Positions 57,498 to 59,169 of a stretch of DNA of 59,169 bases are shown here, piece after piece. Source of the stretch: Pseudomonadota bacterium (GTDB taxonomy: Bacteria > Pseudomonadota > Gammaproteobacteria > Xanthomonadales > Xanthomonadaceae); NCBI GenBank assembly GCA_018242485.1, contig JAFEBV010000023.1, forward strand, positions 1 through 59,169. The letters run 5' to 3'. A model generated the notes under the pieces. It saw only the letters and a list, made by a program, of their open reading frames with translations, was not told the DNA's origin and ran no database searches. Position numbers and translations under genes: made by a program. Each line of letters opens with the position of its first letter. Positions within the stretch are counted from its first letter, which is position 1.

Positions 57498-58183
57498 TGG
57501 ACAGGCAATTCTGGCTCGAACGCTGGCGCGAAAACCGGATCGGCTTCCATCAGGATCGCGTCACCCCGATGCTCGAGCGCCACTGGAACGCGGTGGGCGT
57601 GGCGCCCGGCGCCTGCGTGCTGGTGCCGCTGGCCGGCAAGACCCGCGACATCGACTGGCTGGCGGTGCGCGGCCACCGGGTGATCGCGGTGGAGTTGTCC
57701 AGTTTGGCGATCGAGCAGTTCTTCGCCGAACGCGGCCTGCAGGCCGAAGTGTTCGAGGACGCCAACGGCATCCACCACCGCGCCGGCGCGATCGACCTGA
57801 TCTGCGGCGACGCCTTCGCCCTCGACGAACGGCTACTGTCCTCCTGCGAGGCGATCTTCGACCGCGCCGCGCTGATCGCGCTGCCGCCGGATCTGCGCGC
57901 GCACTACGCGCAGCAAGTGTATGCGCGCATGCCCGCCGGCTGCCGCGGTTTGCTGGTCACCCTCGAATATCCGCAACAGCAAAAATCCGGGCCGCCGTTC
58001 GCGGTCGATGTCGCCGAAGTCCACGCCCGACTGCAACCGGGCTGGTCGCTGGATCTGCTGGAATGCAAGGACATCCTCGCCGAGCAGCCGAGCTTCATCG
58101 CCGAGGGCGTGAGCGCGCTGACTACCTCGGCGTGGCGGTTGCACAAGCGCCTTTTGCAGGCTGTTGAAAAACAAGCCTGCTAG
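57497..58183 (+). CDS. tpm: Thiopurine S-methyltransferase, with repeat-derived C-terminus
   Basis: A 228-residue SAM-dependent methyltransferase. It begins FWLERWRENRIGFHQ and has VLVPLAGKTRDIDWLA (SAM site) and FDRAALIALP, all typical of bacterial TPMT, which methylates thiols and selenium or tellurium compounds. It overlaps parC by one base; an ATG three bases earlier is possible. The family usually ends soon after AWRLHKR. Here the last ten or so residues (LLQAVEKQAC) and the stop are encoded by an inverted-repeat element that begins at 58156, so the natural 3' end seems to have been replaced. Confidence 0.9.
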   Translation: MDRQFWLERWRENRIGFHQDRVTPMLERHWNAVGVAPGACVLVPLAGKTRDIDWLAVRGHRVIAVELSSLAIEQFFAERGLQAEVFEDANGIHHRAGAIDLICGDAFALDERLLSSCEAIFDRAALIALPPDLRAHYAQQVYARMPAGCRGLLVTLEYPQQQKSGPPFAVDVAEVHARLQPGWSLDLLECKDILAEQPSFIAEGVSALTTSAWRLHKRLLQAVEKQAC

Positions 58184-58329
58184 CGCGAGCCAAGGATGGC
58201 TCGCACACGGATCAAGAGCGTAAGGGATTACTCCGCGGAACCGGGTCCGAACGCACCCGCCGTTGGTGGATTTGAACAGCCGCAGGCTGGCCCCGCGAAG
58301 GCGGGAGGAAGCACTTTTTCAACGACTGT
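58156..58329. repeat. Structured repeat with inverted ends, fused to the 3' end of tpm
   Basis: GTTGAAAAA (58163-58171) and TTTTTCAAC (near 58315-58323) form inverted ends about 160 bases apart. Inside are GCAGGCT...AGCCTGC (58156-58180), GCGAGCCA-AGGA-TGGCTCGC (near 58185-58204) and a CCCGC-GAAG-GCGGG hairpin near 58292-58305. There is no transposase. It looks like a MITE-like or dispersed repeat that landed at the end of tpm. Confidence 0.55.
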
Positions 58330-58585
58330 TTAGGGCAAGCACGACATTGAAACATTGGCAGCCCCTTCCGCGCGACGGCTCAGCACAGGGGATGGACTTG
58401 TCGGGTCGGGAATGGAAGCTCCCGCAGATGACGAAGCGGATCGCAGTCTGAACGGCCGCCGCCTGTCATCCATACGCACGATGAACCGTTATGGCAGGCG
58501 TGCTTGTACCCCGCCACTCATTGCCGTATCTGTGGGTACACGCCGAACGCGGGCGTCCACCACCACGATGTCGGCAGACGCTGCC
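58184..58585. other. Intergenic region after tpm
   Basis: The first 145 bases belong to the repeat element. The remainder, 58330-58585, has no credible gene; a 62-codon frame at 58263 reads through the repeat and is rejected. It should hold the promoter of the SH3 gene, but no convincing element was seen. Confidence 0.5.
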
Positions 58586-59169
58586 ATGAAAACGCTCATC
58601 CTGACCCTCACCGCTGCCATCGGACTCGCATCGACCAGCATGGCGCCGGCATCGCCAGCTTATCTCGTGCAGGACACCGAACTGATGTCCGGCCCGGATC
58701 AGGGCTATCCGCTGGTGGACAACCTGCCCTCGGGCGATGAGGTGGACGTGCAGGGCTGCACCGACGGCTATTACTGGTGCGACGTGATCGACAACGGCGA
58801 GCGCGGCTGGGTGCCGGGCAATGCGCTGGAGTTCGACGACGGCCAGGACGAGCAACCGGTGGCGCTGCCGGACATGGGTTACAGCTACGGCATCCCGATC
58901 GTGGTGTTCTCGATCCAGCCGTACTGGAATGCGTATTACAGCGATTACCCGTTCTTCGTGCAGCGCTGGAGCTGGTACTACTGGGCGCCGCCGTATCGTT
59001 CCGGGCCGCCGATGCCGCCGCCGCATGTGGTGCCGCTGCCGCATCCGATCCCCGATCCGCCACCGCCGCGCGTGGTGCATCTGCCGACGCCGATCTTCAA
59101 TCCGCCGCCGCGGGTGGTGCCGCTGCCGCACCCGATCCCCGATCCGCCACCGCCGCGCGTGGTGCATCT
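58586..59169 (+). CDS. Exported SH3-like protein with proline-rich repeats (cut by right edge)
   Basis: At least 194 residues. A signal peptide (MKTLILTLTAAIGLASTSMA) precedes a bacterial SH3-type domain (AYLVQDTELMSGPDQGYPLV, then GYYWCDVIDNGERGWVPGNAL). An aromatic Tyr/Trp/Phe-rich segment follows (SIQPYWNAYYSDYPFFVQRW). The C-terminal part is a 29-residue proline-rich repeat (VVPLPHPIPDPPPPR then VVHLPTPIFNPPPR) that continues past the window edge. It is likely periplasmic or surface-exposed and may bind cell wall. An in-frame ATG at 58568 is an alternative start. Confidence 0.8.
   Translation, partial: MKTLILTLTAAIGLASTSMAPASPAYLVQDTELMSGPDQGYPLVDNLPSGDEVDVQGCTDGYYWCDVIDNGERGWVPGNALEFDDGQDEQPVALPDMGYSYGIPIVVFSIQPYWNAYYSDYPFFVQRWSWYYWAPPYRSGPPMPPPHVVPLPHPIPDPPPPRVVHLPTPIFNPPPRVVPLPHPIPDPPPPRVVH
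59027..59169 (+). repeat. 87-bp tandem repeat encoding a 29-residue proline-rich unit
   Basis: The unit starting at 59027 recurs at 59114 with few changes. Each unit is itself two related halves of 15 and 14 codons. The array continues beyond the window edge, so copy number is unknown. Confidence 0.75.

Noticed and set aside
55514..58183. An 889-codon frame suggesting an extended methyltransferase
   Set aside because: The upstream part is antisense-like noise in a different frame from parC; the real gene starts at 57497.
58263..58451. A 62-codon plus-strand frame after tpm
   Set aside because: It runs through the repeat element, has no SD and shows no recognisable protein features.
58466..59167. 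A minus-strand frame with His/Arg-rich repeats (MHHARRWRIGDR)
   Set aside because: It is the antisense shadow of the proline-rich repeat in the SH3 protein.

Overview
This window is high-GC, densely packed bacterial chromosome. Its gene content points to a gammaproteobacterium of the Lysobacterales (Xanthomonadales), near Xanthomonas, Rhodanobacter or Lysobacter. The evidence is a fused aspartokinase/diaminopimelate decarboxylase (lysAC), the Xanthomonas-type pair murL and murD2, a cysN/cysC fusion, a sufBCDS operon headed by an Rrf2 regulator, an amgK-murU recycling pair, and a thiopurine methyltransferase. Family placement is inference. Genes commonly abut with ATGA or TGATG overlaps, and many starts lack a strong Shine-Dalgarno (SD) sequence. 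I found no rRNA, tRNA, CRISPR array, prophage or intact insertion sequence.

Layout. 1-5400: a cold-shock gene cut by the left edge, a TDT-family transporter, a VOC protein, a ubiquinone-type hydroxylase, and fabB-fabA. 5400-10600: nadA-nadB, the ABC-F protein uup, and slyD. 10800-17400: a serine/threonine kinase with a membrane anchor, a four-repeat membrane protein, and a four-gene efflux cassette (outer-membrane factor, permease, ATPase, lipoprotein adaptor). 17500-24990: a DHH phosphoesterase, an RhlE-type helicase, a TonB_C-like secreted protein, a broken outer-membrane-protein remnant, ssb diverging from ispB, a dienelactone-hydrolase-like protein and a DUF6090-type protein. 25000-30640: lysAC-murL-murD2. 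30850-35770: an EF-G2-type factor, a secreted hypothetical protein, a TPR-sulfotransferase behind a promoter with a perfect palindrome, and a SET-domain protein. 36140-42640: the suf operon, interrupted by a small ORF plus nucleotidyltransferase cassette, with a GNAT gene at its end. 42800-48940: a serine hydrolase, a HutD/Ves-like protein with a minisatellite, a ComEA-like protein, an M20 peptidase, a GlsB-type protein and a small cation transporter. 48960-58180: cysD-cysNC, manC, amgK-murU, parC and tpm. The right end holds a mobile-type repeat and an SH3 protein cut inside a proline-rich repeat.

How the genes fit together. Three loci serve the peptidoglycan precursor. LysAC makes diaminopimelate. 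MurD2 and MurL put L-Glu on UDP-MurNAc-L-Ala and invert it to D-Glu. AmgK and MurU rebuild UDP-MurNAc from recycled sugar. CysD/CysNC make PAPS, which is also the donor used by sulfotransferases such as the one at 33.7 kb. The least explained parts are the cassette inside suf, the palindrome-controlled sulfotransferase gene, and several structured repeats, one of which supplies the last codons of tpm.
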